Positions 12,247 through 24,331 of a stretch of DNA of 64,000 bases are shown piece after piece. How positions within the stretch are numbered: the first letter of the stretch is position 1; the number at the start of each line of letters is the position of its first letter. Position numbers and translations under genes: made by a program. The notes beneath the pieces were generated by a model that was not told where the DNA came from, ran no database searches, and was given only the letters and a program-made list of their open reading frames with translations. Source of the DNA: Homarus americanus (lineage: Eukaryota; Arthropoda; Malacostraca; Decapoda; Nephropidae); assembly GCF_018991925.1 (NCBI RefSeq), contig NW_024735518.1, positions 62,001 to 126,000 on the forward strand, in the 5' to 3' direction.

Positions 12247-12480
12247 CCTATTTTAGGTATAATATTGCTATCTTATGTTAGTAAACGACGCAACGCAATA
12301 AGTCTTAAACAAGTAGTAAAAAGAAAATGCTAAAATAATTATTGAAAGTCTATGGATAATGTTACCCATATTCCACTTACTGGTCCAAGTACCACTCCAT
12401 CAAGGAGCAGAACGATACCTGAAAACATACTGACATACAAGCGTCAGTTCGCTTAGTTCAAGTACATATAGATTAGTTTA

Positions 12481-12492
12481 ACACACACACAC

Positions 12493-12559
<67 letters not shown>
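12481..12559. repeat. (CA)n and (TA)n microsatellite
   Basis: A short CA run followed by about 65 bp of TA. It abuts the 3' end of the minus-strand SINE that follows. Confidence 0.95.
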
Positions 12560-12561
<2 letters not shown>

Positions 12562-12745
12562 TTAGCCCAATAAAGCACACAGGCTTCTACATATAATCAA
12601 CACCTCACCCCGCCAGGATTCGAACCCACGGCCCACTGACTGTGACCGGGGAACGCTACCTCTAGACCACCAGGATACTAAAAGCAGTCTTAAACTCTGT
12701 TATATTTCACACAAAGCCTGTTCAACTAGCTTATGGCGCCGTGAA
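12560..12745 (-). mobile_element. tRNA-derived SINE, copy 1
   Basis: On the minus strand a tRNA-like head carries box A (TGGTCTAGAGG) and box B (GGTTCGAATCC). The region TCCTGGTGGTCTAGAGGTAG resembles tRNA-Glu or Asp genes. It is preceded by a leader containing GTTGAACAGGCTTTGTGTG and followed by a tail ending TTTATTGGGCTAATGAT, which runs into (TA)n. Two further copies lie at 12836-12951 and 13399-13535. Confidence 0.75.
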
Positions 12746-12835
12746 CCTCTAATGGGGACTACCCGTATCACTTAGGTGGTCAGAGTAACGTTTTACCAAA
12801 TCCGGCTTCGAAACACGAGGATCCATATATATATT

Positions 12836-12951
12836 TCATTAGCCCAATAAAGCACGCGGACTTCTACATATAATCAACACCTCACCCCGCCAGGATTTGA
12901 ACCCACGGCCCACGAGCCCATGAATGTGACCGGGGAACGCTACCTCTGGAC
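12836..12951 (-). mobile_element. tRNA-derived SINE, copy 2 (cut by hAT)
   Basis: Same tail and tRNA-like head as copy 1, with box B altered to GGTTCAAATCC and a few extra bases between the boxes. The copy is interrupted inside the box A region at CTCTGGAC by the hAT element at 12952. Its 3' end abuts a short TA run at 12826-12834. Confidence 0.75.
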
Positions 12952-13390
12952 CAGTGGTTCTTAACCTTTTTTGAGTCACAGACCCCTTTGAGAATCTGGT
13001 GAAAGCTATGGACCCCCTCCCTAGAAAAATGCACATAAGCACATAAACACAACTTTGCATGCAATGAATATACTTTATTTTATTGAAAATTCATTGCCTC
13101 ATACAGTGTATGACATACACAAAGTCTGAATAAAGTAAACATTCTAGAAATCAAAACCTGACGACGATGACGACTGTATGTTACCTGACCGTGTACAGTA
13201 GCATCCCATGCCACCCTACAGATTTACTGGTTTTCTTCAGTATCCAAAAATTCATACATAACATCTGGTATATATTGACAAAAATAGAACAACTTAATAT
13301 AAAAATATAGTGAATATAAATATTAAATTTTTATCTGACCTTCACGGACCTCCTGAAGCCCATCCATGGACCCCAGGTTAAGAACCCCTG
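12952..13390. mobile_element. Non-autonomous hAT element, 439 bp, with 8-bp TSD
   Basis: The ends are inverted: CAGTGGTTCTTAACC on the left and GGTTAAGAACCCCTG on the right, so each end starts CAG(T/G)GGTTCTTAACC. The flanks CTCTGGAC (12944-12951) and CTCTAGAC (13391-13398) are an 8-bp target site duplication with one mismatch, as expected for hAT. The target is a SINE box A region. There is no transposase frame, and the centre is AT-rich. The outer 60-90 bp on both sides (ACAGACCCCTTTGAGAATCT; CCATCCATGGACCCCAGG) look to me like a hAT-type repeat common in mammalian genomes. That resemblance is from memory. Confidence 0.85.
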
Positions 13391-13398
13391 CTCTAGAC

Positions 13399-13535
13399 CC
13401 TGCTCGTTGAACAGGCTTTGTGTGAAATATAACAGAGTCTAGGACTGCTTTTAGTATCCTGGTGGTCTAGAGGTAGCGTTTCCCGGTCACAGTCGTGGGC
13501 CGTGGGTTCGAATCCTGGTGGGGTGAGGTGTTGAT
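13399..13535 (+). mobile_element. tRNA-derived SINE, copy 3
   Basis: The leader GTTGAACAGGCTTTGTGTG, box A TGGTCTAGAGG and box B GGTTCGAATCC are present in the plus orientation. The tail is cut at GTGTTGATTATATATATA. It lies opposite in orientation to copies 1 and 2, and the hAT element sits at the joint between copies 2 and 3. Confidence 0.75.
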
Positions 13536-13609
13536 TATATATATATATATAAGCACTGTAGGTGCGCGTGATCCAGTATATGCTGATAACCACAAGAAAA
13601 CACGAAGTT

Positions 13610-13644
13610 CCCAAGCACTTTCGTGTAATTCACATCTTCAGGGG
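13610..13644 (-). ncRNA. Hammerhead-ribozyme-like motif, left arm
   Basis: On the minus strand a CCC/GGG stem I flanks CTGAAGA, an unpaired T, a GTG/CAC stem II with loop AATTA, GAAA, and a near-palindromic stem III (AGTGCT) followed by T at the cleavage position. All core positions of a minimal hammerhead are present except for the extra base before stem II. Activity is not shown. Confidence 0.45.
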
Positions 13645-13663
13645 TGAGTACAGTCTGTACTCA

Positions 13664-13698
13664 CCCCTGAAGATGTGAATTACTCGAAAGCGCTTGGG
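13664..13698 (+). ncRNA. Hammerhead-ribozyme-like motif, right arm
   Basis: Same arrangement as the left arm, with a perfect palindromic stem III (AGCGCT) and a CCC/GGG stem I. Stem II has one mismatch (GTG against CTC). Confidence 0.4.
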
Positions 13699-13732
13699 AA
13701 CTTCGTGTTTTCTTCTTTCCTTGTGGTTATCA

Positions 13733-13839
<107 letters not shown>

Positions 13840-13990
13840 GTAACATTTGTGCCCTGGTGTGAGGTTCTCGCTGGTTCGATCACAGAATACTTCCAGTCCA
13901 TCAAGCTGTAAATGGGTGCCTTAGTTTTCTTTGTCCCTAACGGCGGTAGTCATGCCTGTGGGACCCACTTTCACTTGCATTTTTGTTTAA
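13840..13990 (+). mobile_element. Degenerate SINE related to the 10405 copy
   Basis: A weak box B (GGTTCGATCAC) is followed by a body whose end, AACGGCGGTAGTCATGCCTG then GGGACCCACTTTCAC, parallels AACGGGCAGTCATGCCTATG then GGGATACATTTTCAC of the 10405-10645 copy. Confidence 0.45.
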
Positions 13991-16784
13991 TTATTACATG
14001 ACCAAAAATATACACTATTCTTACTGTAATTGTTATCGCAAATGGTATACGCGTCAAACATACTCTCACGAATCTATGTAAACATACACTGTTACGTGTC
14101 AAAGGGGTAAGGTTCGTAACAAACAAAAAGTGAAGGTATTTAAAGAGAATTACAATATATGGTCCTTAAACTTGTATCGAGAACAACTCCAACTTCGGTG
14201 TAATGTATGGATTGAATGCAGCCCCTTTTAATAACTGAATACTTGATGATCACATGAACATACTAGGTACTTTAAGGCTGTCAATATCACTGACAACCAA
14301 CATAACCAATGAATACATACAACGCCAAAACAGCCAGCCAGCCTCAACAATTAATACCTTAAGTACATCACCAGATCAAAGACAGACAACACAGGCCAAT
14401 GGAGGAGGTCCTACAACGACCCAAAGTTTGTGCTACTGACCCGGCTCTGAAGCCGTCGGATTTTATGGGTTGCTTTGAGCAGACTGACCCAAACATCGCA
14501 TTTAACACGTCATGTTAAGCTAATACAGTATTACTAAATTTAATAATATAAACTATTCACACAAAATAAACAATGTAATTCTAGTCTGAAAAAATATATA
14601 ATCATACAATATATACCAAGAATACATACTCAGTTACAGTCCGTCCGGCAGGGGCGTGCAGCTCATTTAGTTATTGGTTGTTAAGGGAAGTTGTATCATG
14701 ATACGTTGCACGTGACAATACCTCAATAAACATCCATACATTACATCATTACATTATGAAATGTAACTGTTTATCAGAGCTTAGGGGTGATGGTATTACT
14801 GACATTACAGAGATGGTTTGTTATTTAATAAACAAAACAATAGTTCAGAATATTACGAAAAAATTCTGTAAGTTTAACATAAGATTGTAGATTTTATGCA
14901 TATCTATTTGTTGTATACATATCTGATCTATGATGAGTAGAATGTTAAAGAGCTCCTGTTAAGACTAGTTTTGGGCGGGCTAGTTAGCATGCTAACCAAC
15001 TCCTTTTGATGTGTCTGTCAATAAATGTTTTGACTTTGAATTTGACCTATATAAACACACACGCATACGTGCCTATATGAACACCTATACACATGCCATT
15101 ATGAACACACAACAACCTCACTACGCTAGATATCACAAGAAATAGCTTAAAATAGCAATAGTACATTATAATAAATCATTCACGGGTCTATCTTTCGCGC
15201 TAGATTATATAACTTATACCAATGATGTATGTTTGCCAAATTATTTAATCGCTATTTACAACATAATCATAAGTGAACAAGTTAGATAACAATTATGACT
15301 CTTTGTACTGTGAACGTTAGGCTGACTATCCACCGCAAGGAAACATATCCAATAATTTTTCAGGTATGACCCAGAAGATTGAATATCTCCTACAATGGTG
15401 AGCGACTGATTTATAAGTTAGTTCATATTGACTCGGGTACCAGGACCAGGTAGGTATTAAGAAACATTAATAGTACTACAAAAACAACACCAGTAATAGT
15501 TCTACTTACCCCTAACAATCACAAGCAACAACTGTGATGGTAGTTCATCTTTCTAATAACTACCGAACATAACAAGAGTGGTGGTAGCAATGATAGGTCG
15601 TTGTTCGTAGTTCTACTAACTACCACAAATAATATTTTCACCTTAACTGGTGATGGGGAAGTATTTGATTATTTATTTACTACACTGTGTTGCTGCAATA
15701 TCAGAACCATTGAAGCTTCCTCCCGTGGGGCGTATGAATGCAAATCCGCTAGGAAGAATAAAAAAAAATTTGAATCAGAATATTTTAAGTCCATGATTTT
15801 CACTTTCCAGATTTGCAATGAAACCTTAATCTGACTCCTTTAACCAACTTATAAAGATAACAACTATAATTACGACAGAATTTCGGTAATATTATAGTAA
15901 TGAGAGGTTTTATTTCTTCCCAGTTTTACCATAACAGTCAAATGTAGCAACGCCATGACTACTACCACAGCTACCACCACCACCACCATCACCAACACCA
16001 CAATCATCAGACCCAACACTAATCCTGCTACCATTATAACTCCGCTAGAACTACCACCATCAGTAGAACTACCATACTACCACCACCATCATCTCTAGTA
16101 CCCCCACCACCACTACCGCCAGCAGCAGCAGCAGGCCGTAAAATTGTCCATCACTTGGTAGACTTATGAAGGAAGAAGATGAGGTGAACAGCGGCCGCCA
16201 TAACCCAACACTACTCTATCTTACTTCACCTTAACCCTGATGATCCTCTGAATTATTACCTCCATCATATGTGCCTCCCTCCCCCCTGTCTCCCTCTTTC
16301 TCTTCCTCCCTCTTTTATTCTCTTAATAATTTTTCTTCACATCGTCTCTGCCACACTCTCTCTCTCTCTTTCTCTGTACCTCTCTGCCATTATATAATAT
16401 CCGCTTAAATGTCTTAATATTATCGACCTAAAGTTTGTTCAAAGTCATAAAATAATAAGTTGGCCACAGTTTATCCCCTAAGTTGTATATATCCTCATTA
16501 TCTCATACTGGCGGGAAAAAATATAATCCTGCAAGGCGAGAGACTTTTAATGTTAAGGAATATCATATGTATACGTGAATATCTTTAATGTAGCATTATC
16601 CCAGTGCATCTTAAACCCATATTGAATGCATCAGAGGAGGAGAAACTCGCAAGGATATTTGGCACCATATCTGTCTGTCGATTTGGCTAATAATTCCAAT
16701 CTACAGGTAACAGTGTCTAGCCATAACACTACTACTGTATGTCCATTAGGAGCTAAGAGTTGGAGCTGTTTAGGATTTATTAAT
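13991..16784. other. No gene seen
   Basis: AT-rich sequence with scattered microsatellites. A CT-rich patch lies at 16275-16385. No frame is convincing. Confidence 0.5.
15958..16140. repeat. Imperfect (CAC/ACC)n trinucleotide tract
   Basis: Runs of CAC, ACC, ACT and AGC triplets with frequent substitutions, such as TACCACCACCACCACCATCA near 15972. Confidence 0.8.
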
Positions 16785-16789
16785 GTTAA

Positions 16790-19065
16790 TACTACTATTA
16801 CTACTTTGCTGTCACTCGGAATCAAGTATGACGATCATCCAGCTAAGATAAAGTGATATGAGTTGCTAAGGATGTCACCTTCGTTGCTGAGTTCTGAGGT
16901 GATTATAGAGGCCGATAAGGGGACCGGCAGAGTCGTTCACAGATGTTGCACAGGTGGGGGGCTACATCTAGTGTGGGAGGGGCGGCGGCAGCGTCTTCCC
17001 GGCATTGCCATTTGTCTGCTTCGGTTTGTAGTCGGGCTAGCTCGAAAGTATTGACACCTTTTCGTGTGGTGCTCCTCCAAAAGTTACGGTGTGGAGTAAT
17101 CGTTTCCCAGGTGAAGGAGAAGTTTTGGCACTTTTCTCAGGTTTGTCTTAATACTATACCTTATAACTTTTCAGTTGCCCGCCAGCGTTACGTTTACTAT
17201 TCATTAGGTGATTGTAAAGTAGCCGCTTTGTCAGTCTACTGTCGTCCATGCGTGTACCATGGCCAGTCCAACGTAGTTGTTCATGGATAATGGTAACCTC
17301 GATGCTCCGACAGTTGGTGTCAGCGAGAATACTGGTATTTATTCACTTCTCTTCCCAGCGAACACGGAGGTTGGAACAGAGACTACATTGGTGAAAGTTT
17401 TCAATTACCTTGAGGTGCCTCCTGTGCGCGACCCATGTAACTTTGTAAATAATTTCAGCTCCCTAGAGCTGAGGACACGAGTATAGAGTCTGCCGAAGGC
17501 TTTAGCTACACATATGATCTGATGTTGAATCTCTTCAGGTGGGAGCCGAGATACTGAAATTGGGTATCATTAGAGAGGGTGGAGGTGTGGCTGAGCCAGG
17601 GACAGGCTGAAAGAGAATATGAGTCTTGCGTCCATTCACCTCAAGGCCGAAGTGTGCATAAGCATCTGCATAGGTGTTCAGTGTGCGTGACAAGGGTGAG
17701 GTCATCTGCATACAGAAGCTCAGTAATGGAAGCATCCGACACCTTTGTTCTTGCCTGGAGTCGTCTTATGTTAAAAAAAACCATCATCCGGTACAGGATA
17801 TCCACCCCGCCGGCAAAATTGGCACTGGCAAGAGTAAGGAAGGCAGCCACGAAAATGGAAAAGAGAGTTGGTGCCAGTACACATCCTTGTTTTATCCCCG
17901 TTTGAAAGGGGAAGAACTATGACTGGGTGTCATTGTGTAGGACACTGCCGTTCATGCCATCGTGGAGTTGCCTCACAATGGCAATGAATTTTGGCAATGT
18001 ATCTGGCGGCCAACAAAGATCGTGTCAGTGGTGCCACGCGATGGTCTAAGACCACATTCTGATTCTGGGAGGAAGTTTTCCGCCACAGGAAGAATTCTGT
18101 TTTGGAGGACTCGGGCGATAATCTTGCCAGCTATGGACAGCAATGCGATCCTGCAGTAGTTGCCACAGTCTCACAGATCTCACTTGTTCTTATAAATATT
18201 GACGATGGAAGCGTCTTTAAGAGCTTGGGGGATTTCCCCTTTTTCCCATATATTCTCCAGGAGAGAGTGGAGACGGCTGGTAAGCAGAGGTCCTCCTGCT
18301 TTATACACCTCGGCTGGGATTCTATCAGGCCTTGAGGCTTTGTTATTTTTCATTTGTTGATGGCAATAGCCATCTCAACCAAGGATGGAGGATAGCTGAG
18401 GTGGGTCAGCTCTGGATGCTGAGAGACCTGCTGGATAGTCAGGACATCCATATCGGTGTTTTGATTGAGCAGCGAATGATAGGGCTGTTTCCAGGGCTGA
18501 AAGATGCCTTTTTTTGACTTTAATTAGGGAGTTACCGTCAGATGAGCGGAGGGGGGCTGCGCCACTAGTGATAGGCCCAAAAAATGTTTTAGTGCTGATC
18601 TGCAAGTTTTTACGTTTCACATGCTTTTTTGAAGCTGCTTTCTTCTTGCGGAAGGTATTAGCTTTGGTTCGAGACTGAGGGTTGTTGTGCCAGTCAGTTA
18701 AAGCGTGCTGCTTATCATCGACGAGTACATTGATTTCCGTGTAATTTTCATCAAACCAGTCCTGGTGTATTCTTTCGATCATGCCGAGGGTCTCTGCAGG
18801 TTTTTGTCATGACAGTGTCGAGAATATCCCATTCGGCACTGGGGTTTGGGTTGTTTGCTGTCGGGTTGTTTATCAGCCCATGCTCGAGCTGCTGTGCTCT
18901 CTGAAGGCAAGCACTACTGCTGGATTCTCCAAACGCTTAATGTTAAAAACACTTCTGGAGGCTTGTTCCATTCGCCGTTTTGGGACGACGAGAAGTGCTT
19001 CATTTCTCAAACAATGTCAGCAACACGAAGCATAAGTTTCCTGTACCTTCGTGATAACAAAAGAA
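16790..19065 (-). mobile_element. LINE with C2H2-type C-terminus, copy 1 (decayed)
   Basis: On the minus strand from about 19060 the order is a post-endonuclease region (RLENPAVVLAFREHSS), the linker MIERIHQDWFDENYTEINVL (18782 downward), an RT segment with the catalytic ITELLYADDLTLVTHT (17641-17850), then LEVNGRKTHILFQP and later thumb and C-terminal blocks. The end near 16930 holds HLCNICER, the start of a C2H2 finger seen whole in the 62.8 kb copy. The 3' untranslated part (GATGATCGTCATACTTGATT, GAGTGACAGCAAAGTAGTA) ends in a short TAG/TAA triplet run at about 16790. Frames are broken many times and no intact protein remains. This type is often annotated as endonuclease-reverse transcriptase or craniofacial development protein 2-like; I leave the clade open. 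Confidence 0.85.
17641..17850 (-). pseudogene. RT palm fragment with intact YADD
   Basis: A 70-codon frame inside LINE copy 1. It contains GGVDILYRMMVFFNIRRLQA and the catalytic ELLYADDLTLV, the two-aspartate centre of reverse transcriptase. The preceding GxxQG region and following thumb lie in other frames, so the enzyme is not made. Confidence 0.75.
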
Positions 19066-19069
19066 CGCG

Positions 19070-19511
19070 GAAGTTAATGTGTCCCTTTCAAACTTTCAGT
19101 CTTAAGGAATTAAGAGCAGTGATAACCACATTTCAAGAAAATATTTTACTCAGCAAATCACAGCCCATGAGGGGAAATGGACAATGCTTGTGCCAGTTGT
19201 GATGTAAAACAAGAAAGGAAGTGACAAGGCAATTAAATGTGTACAATAGACTCCATAGAGTTTCTAGCAGGAGGATGTCACAAGCGGAAAATTCATTCTC
19301 TGGATCTGGTTAGGTTATATTTGGAAGTCTGAACACTGATCTCTTTATTTTTACATCTATGGTTGTAGCTGTGGCGCCACAAGTTGCAAAATCTCGTTCC
19401 AATTAAGTTATTTCTTTAGTGTAGGTATCTGTATAGAAGGTAACTAAAAGTGTGCCTACACATTAGCTCATTAGTACATACCTGAGGCAGTACTGTAATT
19501 ACCAGGAGAAA

Positions 19512-19586
<75 letters not shown>

Positions 19587-20309
19587 GAGAAACCTTAATA
19601 TAAGACCAGCTAAGCTCATCATCCCCAGGACTTACCAATAGGCTGCGCTGCTTTCCAGAGTTATGTAAATTTTAACACAGATGACGTAAAGTTCTTTATT
19701 CCTCGAAATAGGAAGGAAATTCACTTGTTCGGGTAAAAGAGAAGAAGGAGGTGGACAGGGAGAGAATAAATAATGGAAGTGAAATGACAGACGAGGGTGA
19801 AGCAACGTTTAGTTTCTTCTTTCCGTGAAACTGTCAGGATGTTTTGTGTAAAGGGAACCACACGAGGTACAGTAGAGCTCCGAATTAGTTACGGTTAGGA
19901 AATGTGAGAAATCATTTGTTAAATTAAGAGCTAAACTTATCTTGGGTTAGGGTTAAGAAATAAGATAATATTCCAAAAAATAAAGAAATATGGTCTCTTT
20001 TTTTTCCTAGTAATCACAAACCCAAATCCTACCCCGATCGATCCCATTTAAGCGGGACAAGGTACAAGAACACTGTACATGTTAATGAGAATTTTATGGC
20101 CTCTAAATCAATACACTGTAAACTAAATAAAATTACGAGGATTGAAGGAGTCTATATTATTGAGGTGATTACTAAGGGAAACGTTTCATACGACCACATG
20201 AGACTGAACACAAGAATATCATGAATACATAACTAAATTTCTATAATGTAAAGTTAAAATAGCCGTTTAAAAGATATTGAAAAACGTTTGTAAAATTAAC
20301 ATTAAAAAA
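19070..20309. other. No gene seen, apart from a (CA)n array
   Basis: No coding signal. At 19750-19930 the plus strand is purine-rich. Confidence 0.5.
19512..19583. repeat. (CA)n microsatellite
   Basis: About 72 bp of CA without interruption. Confidence 0.98.
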
Positions 20310-20335
20310 AGTATAACAGAAATAAGAAAATATTA

Positions 20336-20974
20336 TTGAATTTGGAAAAGACAAGCAATACTTCTAGGAATTGTTGTAAGGTTATTCTTCATAGGGCCAA
20401 GCAGAATTTTATAAAAAGAAAGACCGCTGACCTGACTAACTCTCCTTCTAGTAAATCCTTCTGGTCCTTAACCAAAAACATCTGTAACAACTTCTGCACT
20501 CCTTCTTTTTCTCCCCTCCTCCGACCTGATAACTCTATAGCCAACTCTCCCCCTGATAAAGCCAATCTCTTTAGCACCTTATTCTCCTCTAACTCCACCT
20601 TAGACGATTCCAACTCTATCCCACCTACTCCTGCTCCTCCTACTGAACCTATGCACTTTCCTATAATCTCCACTCGTAGGGTTGCTGGTGTGTTATCCAG
20701 GTTGGATGTGAGTAAGGCTCATGGACCGGACGGAATACCCCCTCGTGTTCTGAGGGAGTGTGCTGAAGCCCTGGCCCCTGTGCTTGCTCGTCTCTTTCGC
20801 CTTTGCCTCAAAACCCAAACTTTTCCCTCTTCTTGGAAGCATGCCTTGGTTCAGCCCATCCCGAAGAAGGGTGACCATTCTAATCCCTTTAACTATCGCC
20901 TCCTTGCCCTAACTTCATCCCTCTCTAAGACTTTCGAAACTTTCTTCAACTCCAATTTTCTCCGTCACCTTTAA
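20336..20974 (+). pseudogene. Family B RT, N-terminal part
   Basis: A 212-codon frame. Residues 1-60 form a basic linker (SSKSFWSLTKNI). Residues 105-160 contain RRVAGVLSRLDVSKAHGPDG and PPRVLRECAEALAPVLARLF, and residues 165-185 contain SWKHALVQPIPKKGDHSNP, the RT fingers block of jockey/CR1-type LINEs. The frame stops just before the QYGFR block, which is still readable after the stop in the same frame (SDHQYGFRQARSTGDLLSY). The first codon offered is TTG or ATT-like and is not a real start, because the region is internal to ORF2. Confidence 0.75.
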
Positions 20975-21002
20975 CGCCTTTCCGTTTTGTCGGATCACCA
21001 AT

Positions 21003-21758
21003 ATGGCTTTCGTCAGGCGAGATCTACTGGTGATCTGCTCTCCTACTGCGCCCATCTTTGGTCATCCTCTCTTAGGGAATATGGGGAAACTTTCGTCGTG
21101 GCCCTCGACATCTCCAAAGCATTTAAAAGGGTATGGCACAAGTCTTTCTAAACTTCCCTCTTATGGTTTCTCTCTCCAACTTTGTTCTCTAATTTATAGC
21201 TTCCTTGAGAACCATTCCAATAGTGGTGTCCCACAAGATTCTGTTCTTTCACCTACTCTCTTCCTTCTTTTTATCAAAGATTTACTTCGCACTACGACTA
21301 ATTCTGTCCATTCTTACGCTGATGATTCTACTCTTCACTCTTTTTCACATTTTTCCCTTCCCCCTAATTCTCAAACTAGATCTATTTCTAGAGTTGATAT
21401 CATTTCATCTATCAGTACGAATCTGTGCAGCATCTCCGAATGGGGAGGTAGAAACTTGGTTAAATTCTATAGTAATAAAACACTGTATTTGACTATTACA
21501 CTTTCCAAATTAGATGATCTCCCACCAATCACATTTCAGGACGCAACCATTCTGCCAAATTCTATAATAGACAGTATGCTAGGCCTCACCATTTCCTCTA
21601 ATATGTCATGGAAGCCACACAACCACAACAATGCTGAAGCTGCCTCCCGAAAGCTGGGAATGCTGTGCAGATGCCGTAGCTACTTTACTTCTGAGCAGTT
21701 GCTTCAAGTTTATAATGGATTCAATCGTCCTAATTTGGAGTACTGTTCTCATATCTAG
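21003..21758 (+). pseudogene. Family B RT, palm and thumb
   Basis: A 251-codon frame. The first 40 codons are read out of frame relative to the ancestral protein; the true frame joins at about LSKLPSYGFSLQLCSLIYSF. The palm follows with NSGVPQDSVLSPTLFLLFI (the conserved GxxQGSVLSP with Gly changed to Asp) and the catalytic HSYADDSTLHS. The thumb and connection run to PNLEYCSHI, where a stop replaces the next residue. The Gly-to-Asp change and the frameshift make this an inactive copy. Confidence 0.75.
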
Positions 21759-22260
21759 GGTGGCTCTTCTTCTGTCCAACTGCTAGATAGGGTGGAATGA
21801 AAGGCATTGCGTCTTATTAACTCGCCTCCTTTAATTGATAATATCTATTCCCTTTCTCTTCACCGTAATGTTGCTTCACTTTCTCTCTTTTACAGGTACT
21901 TTAATGAGCAATGTTCGGTGGATTTGGCATCCTGTGTATCGCCGGCTTGGCCGTAGGCTCATGACACTCGTCTTGTCCGCTGTGCCCACCATTTCTCTAT
22001 GGATGTCGGTCACACAACCCGTTATAGTACCTCCTTCTTTCCTCACGCAGCCAAACTGAGGAATGCTCTGCCTTCTCTTGTGTTCCCATACTCATACAAT
22101 CTGTCTCATTTCAAAAAGCTGGTTTTCCGGCAACTTAGTGGTGTAGATTAATATAATCCCTTGTCTTCTATTTTTAATTTCTTTTTACTCCTTTTTTTTT
22201 TGCCCCCTCGGCCCCGTTATGTGCCTGGGTGGGCTATTTCCCGAAAAAAAAATCACGGGA

Positions 22261-22388
<128 letters not shown>

Positions 22389-22454
22389 CACAGTGGTCAC
22401 ATTTCATTACGATTTTATCTGAACTAAACATATGTAGGCTATAGTAATAATAAT

Positions 22455-23092
22455 CACAGAAAGGCTTGCCAAGACTGGCTGCAACAAGGCCACACCTGAC
22501 TACGTTGTTCCTCGAACACTCTTACAGATTAGGACCCAAATTCGCCGCAAACAGAGAGAAGCTCGGGAAGCAGCCATTCCCCTGGACTCCCCGCCCACCT
22601 CGTACGATGTCCTCCGTAAACTTCCTGACCTCTCGTGCGTCTACGGGAAAGGGTCGTGGAAAGGGGACGTGATTGCTGCCCGTATCATCATTGGGTATGA
22701 CTTTGCTTGGGAGATTGGTATCCCCGCATCCCCTGAGCAACGCTCTTGTGCATTATGCAGAAGACCCGACAGCAGCACCCTTATCCACTACCTCCTAAGA
22801 TGTCCCCACACACAACGCTTCCGTGACGCCTGCTGGACCACCATTCCACGACCCCCTGACGGAGACACGATGATCCTCCCCATACTGGCCAGATATTTTG
22901 TAAATAATATTGATTATGTGTTAAAGGAATATCCTTCCTTCCTTAGGCTTTAGTAAGCCCCTTTATAATATTTATACTGTATATACTTGTTACACTTGCC
23001 AGATGCTTCTGGTGTCATTGTACAGGGGTACCTAGTGACAGCACTAGGATCCCGCTTCCTCTATCAAGGAATAAACAATTGAAATTGAATTG
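22455..23092 (+). mobile_element. C-terminal end of an I/jockey-type LINE
   Basis: A plus-strand frame is open from about 22466 to a stop at 22951-22953. It reads [20 protein letters not shown] early on, then ARIIIGYDFAWEIGIPA and SPEQRSCALCRRPDSSTLIH followed by YLLRCPHTQRF. The C-x2-C-x9-H-x4-C spacing is the zinc-knuckle-like module found after the RNase H region in I- and jockey-group ORF2 proteins. RT and RNase H are absent. The stop is followed by about 140 bp that ends AATAAACAATTGAAATTG, which I take as the 3' untranslated tail. The 51.3-52.8 kb LINE may be the same family, but the two fragments do not overlap. Confidence 0.7.
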
Positions 23093-24330
23093 CTGCAGGC
23101 TCTAAGATGGTCCTCACTAGTTACATCGGTCCTACTGTGTAAATGAATTAAACCGCAAAAAGTGGCAACAGAGACTAAATTTAAATTGTCACAATGTGTG
23201 TCCATTAGCCTCGTATCTCATATTTTCTTACTAACAAATATCCAATATGGTCTACGTTGTGTTTGTTTGTTTGTTTAACACACTATGGAGAACACAACAT
23301 CAAGCACTCCTCCAACTTAACATAATAAACAGGTGTCACTATTGCAAACTTTCAAAATGTTATACATTTTTTTAGAGGAAATCCATATATTGACATATTT
23401 ATTCATTACAAGAAACGGGTAATTTTGAAATCCAGAAAAAAATCGAATTTCGCTGCTAAATCGAATGTTTTTCATTTCATCTCTGGTGAACAGGATGAAA
23501 CCTATATTAGCAATAAGAGGTACAGGTGGTACAGAACAGTGAAACCCGAACAGTGGAACGGCCTTCTGTACAAATTATAGAACCTGTACCTTCATCTTCA
23601 ATCAAGACTGAAGATATAGATTACGGCTTGGTGTAGTTATTAACTAGTTAGACACTGATAATAAAACAAAGGTAATTCTGACTACCAGGTGGCAGGTGAT
23701 GTGGTGCATTATGTAAAAGATTCCCTTAACAATCCGCTCATAATGGTTCATTTGCATACTACACACACACCCACACACACATGGACTACTACTGAAGCAT
23801 CTCTCGGAAAAGTTGGATGGTACAACGTTTGGGGGTGAAACTTTCTTTAGTATGAAAAAAAAATGTAACAGTTGAATTAAAATATTCACTGATGTCGAGG
23901 AATGGCTTAATTTGTTTAATATATTCTAGATAACTTAAATACTTACCACTAATATTTGTTTAGTATAATGTGTACAACTATACTGGGAAAGTAAATGAAG
24001 ATCTTCCTCATAAAACCCTGGGCTTCTTTGACGTTCAGGATGACGGACACATAAGGCATTTATTCTCATTTGACGGCAAAATTCACATCAACAAAACCAA
24101 CTATACATTATAATACACATCATGGTATTTGGTCAGCCTGATTAACTATCAAATGTAATCCAAATTATAAACATTGTTGTATTTTTTAAAGGTTGCAGAA
24201 AACATCAAATTACAGTATGTACACGATATAACGAACACTTTACGTACTCAGGTAACACTTTCAACACTACTGACTGAATCTGAGAAGCAGAACATAAATA
24301 ATTGGTTGAGAAGGTTTTTGAAGCTGTGGA
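23093..24330. other. No gene seen
   Basis: AT-rich sequence with small frames only. A short CA-rich patch lies at 23760-23781. Confidence 0.5.
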
Positions 24331-24331
24331 A

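Noticed and set aside
13440..13520. tRNA-Glu or tRNA-Asp-like gene
   Set aside because: It is one of three copies with the same leader and tail, so it is a SINE head; the anticodon region does not fold properly.
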